Source: Dehalococcoidia bacterium
GTDB taxonomy: Bacteria > Chloroflexota > Dehalococcoidia > JACVQG01
Assembly (NCBI GenBank): GCA_015661045.1
Contig: JACVQG010000066.1
Span: 1 to 6,986, forward strand
Length of the DNA: 6,986 bases
Direction of reading: 5' to 3'
A program made the position numbers and the translations under genes. Below, piece by piece: positions 6,078-6,986 of the stretch (position 1 is its first letter; each line of letters starts with the position of its first letter). The notes beneath the pieces were generated by a model that was not told the DNA's origin, searched no databases, and saw nothing but the letters and a program-made list of their open reading frames with translations.

Positions 6078-6128
6078 GGGAAAAAGGCGTTTAAGTTGCC
6101 CTCAAATTTCCGATTTCCGACTTGTTTT

Positions 6129-6154
6129 AACCCTTTCCCCTTGGCGAAAGGGTT
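6129..6154. repeat. Palindrome downstream of the CoA-transferase gene
   Basis: AACCCTTTC (6129-6137) and GAAAGGGTT (6146-6154) form a perfect 9-bp stem with an 8-base loop. It lies 28 bases after the CoA-transferase stop, where a terminator would be expected. On the minus strand it is followed by AAAACAAG rather than a U-run, so it is not a canonical intrinsic terminator. On the plus strand only four T residues follow, and no gene there needs one. It could block 3' exonuclease or be a REP-type repeat similar in build to the one at 351-390. Confidence 0.5.
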
Positions 6155-6181
6155 TTGACGAATGCAGTTTGGCTAGGCGGT

Positions 6182-6986
6182 TCAGGAATCGGCCCCGTCA
6201 ACCGGCTCATCACCTATAATTTGGTCTGCCTTAAGCGTGGCTATCTCTTCATTAGATAGGCCGAGTAGTTTTCCCAGTACGAGTTCGTTATGCTCACCGA
6301 GGAGGGGTGCAGGTAGACGTATATGTCCGGGTGTTTTTGAGAGTTTCCACGTGGTTCCCGGGTAGAAATGGGTCCCGGCATCGGGGTGAGTGACTCTCTC
6401 GAAAATGCCTCTTTCTTTCAAATGTGGATTTTCGAATTGCTCCTTTTCGGAAAGCAATGCGCCGGCAGGCACACCGGCAGCCTGAAGACGGTGCATTGCC
6501 TCGTATTTATCCTGGGATGATGCCCATACCTGAATCAACCCATCCAGCTCGTCCTGATGTTGCCATCGGCTAAGGGAAGTTGAAAACTTCACATCTGTAG
6601 ACCAATCTGGGGTATCCAGGGCTTCGATGAGGCCCTGCCATTCGTGGTCGCAGGAGACCGAGATAGCAATCCAATCGTCCTCACCGCGGCAGCGGTAAAC
6701 ACTATGTGGAACCATATAAGAGTGCCGGTTTCCCATAGGGGTGTGGATGCGCTCGTTCATCTCATAGTCAAAGATCAACTCGGCGGAAAGGGGTGTGAAT
6801 GCCTCCAGTTGAGCCAGGTCGATAAACTGGCCCTCGCCTGTTTTTTCCCGGTGGTGAAGAGCGAGCTGTAAAGCGAAGGCGCCGGTGAGCCCGCAGATGG
6901 GGTCAGAGTAGGCATGGTACATAAAAGGTTCGCTATCCGGGTAGCCCCGGGCCGAGGCAAGACCGACCAGGCATTCCAGCATATTG
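6182..6986 (-). CDS. CoA-transferase family III (CaiB/BaiF) protein, N-terminus outside window
   Basis: This is the C-terminal 266-plus residues of a family III CoA-transferase; full members are about 400 residues, so about 130-140 N-terminal residues lie beyond the window. Counting from the first methionine in the window (ATG at 6982, an internal residue rather than the real start), the segment HAYSDPICGLTGAFALQLALHH (23-44) is followed by GEGQFIDLAQLEAF (49-62). That acidic stretch (Asp55, Glu60) is where the family keeps the aspartate that forms the mixed anhydride with the acid substrate. MGNRHSYMVPHSVYRCRGEDDWIAIS (83-108) and LQAAGVPAGAL (167-177) are further hallmarks. Such enzymes move CoA from a donor thioester to a free carboxylic acid, or act as racemases; which one cannot be told here. 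It would suit activation of the acid that the downstream genes degrade. It ends 165 bp before the thiolase-like gene, which has its own promoter, so co-transcription is only partial. Confidence 0.92.
   Translation of the reverse strand, partial: NMLECLVGLASARGYPDSEPFMYHAYSDPICGLTGAFALQLALHHREKTGEGQFIDLAQLEAFTPLSAELIFDYEMNERIHTPMGNRHSYMVPHSVYRCRGEDDWIAISVSCDHEWQGLIEALDTPDWSTDVKFSTSLSRWQHQDELDGLIQVWASSQDKYEAMHRLQAAGVPAGALLSEKEQFENPHLKERGIFERVTHPDAGTHFYPGTTWKLSKTPGHIRLPAPLLGEHNELVLGKLLGLSNEEIATLKADQIIGDEPVDGADS

Larger units (their letters stand above)
6017..6181. other. 165-bp spacer between CoA-transferase and thiolase-like genes
   Basis: This spacer contains the 9-bp-stem palindrome (6129-6154), an A/T-rich stretch (6088-6125) and the promoter and leader of the thiolase-like operon. 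The layout of gene end, hairpin, A/T-rich stretch, promoter and strong ribosome binding site reads as a transcription-unit boundary. No coding sequence is supported. Confidence 0.6.

Noticed and set aside
3601..6100. Shared 10-mer TTAAGTTGCC in two spacers (3601-3610 and 6091-6100)
   Set aside because: Repeated 10-mers are expected by chance many times in 7 kb, and the flanks do not match.
6129..6154. Intrinsic terminator of the CoA-transferase gene
   Set aside because: The stem is good, but the bases following it on the minus strand are A-rich rather than T-rich, so it is reported only as a palindrome.

Overview
All supported genes lie on the minus strand, so the cluster reads from right to left. 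In transcription order it holds the C-terminal two thirds of a family III (CaiB/BaiF) CoA-transferase, an SCP2/Ltp2-type thiolase-superfamily protein, a DUF35 zinc-ribbon/OB-fold protein, a crotonase, an iron/solute-type ABC substrate-binding lipoprotein, the catalytic subunit of a B12-dependent acyl-CoA mutase, and the start of its separate cobalamin-binding subunit, which is cut by the window edge. There are no tRNA, rRNA, transposase or CRISPR signals.

The organism is probably an anaerobic or facultative bacterium of moderate GC content. The split (archaeal-type) mutase, the CoA-centred gene set and the two kinds of palindromic intergenic repeat would suit Chloroflexota (Dehalococcoidia and relatives). 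Desulfobacterota or syntrophic Firmicutes cannot be excluded. This placement is an inference from style, not from a marker gene.

Layout: 6182-6986 CoA-transferase. 6017-6181 is a spacer with a palindrome and a good sigma70-type promoter. 4859-6016, 4428-4865 and 3645-4412 form a tight three-gene operon (thiolase-like, DUF35, crotonase) with overlapping or 15-bp junctions. 3308-3644 is a spacer dominated by a 152-bp inverted-repeat element. 2144-3307 is the lipoprotein. 478-2085 and 1-323 are the two mutase subunits, separated by 154 bp holding a REP-like palindrome.

Taken together the genes look like a catabolic module for an unidentified, probably branched or otherwise awkward, carboxylic acid: capture or uptake (lipoprotein), CoA activation (CoA-transferase), carbon-skeleton rearrangement (B12 mutase), hydration of an enoyl-CoA (crotonase) and C-C cleavage (thiolase-like/DUF35 pair). 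Two enzymes depart from their textbook relatives. The mutase keeps the core catalytic residues but has several altered active-site motifs. The thiolase-like protein lacks the nucleophilic Cys and the GHP histidine, and fits a retro-aldolase of the Ltp2/ChsH2-DUF35 kind better than a Claisen thiolase. The pathway as a whole is inferred; the residue differences are visible in the sequence.
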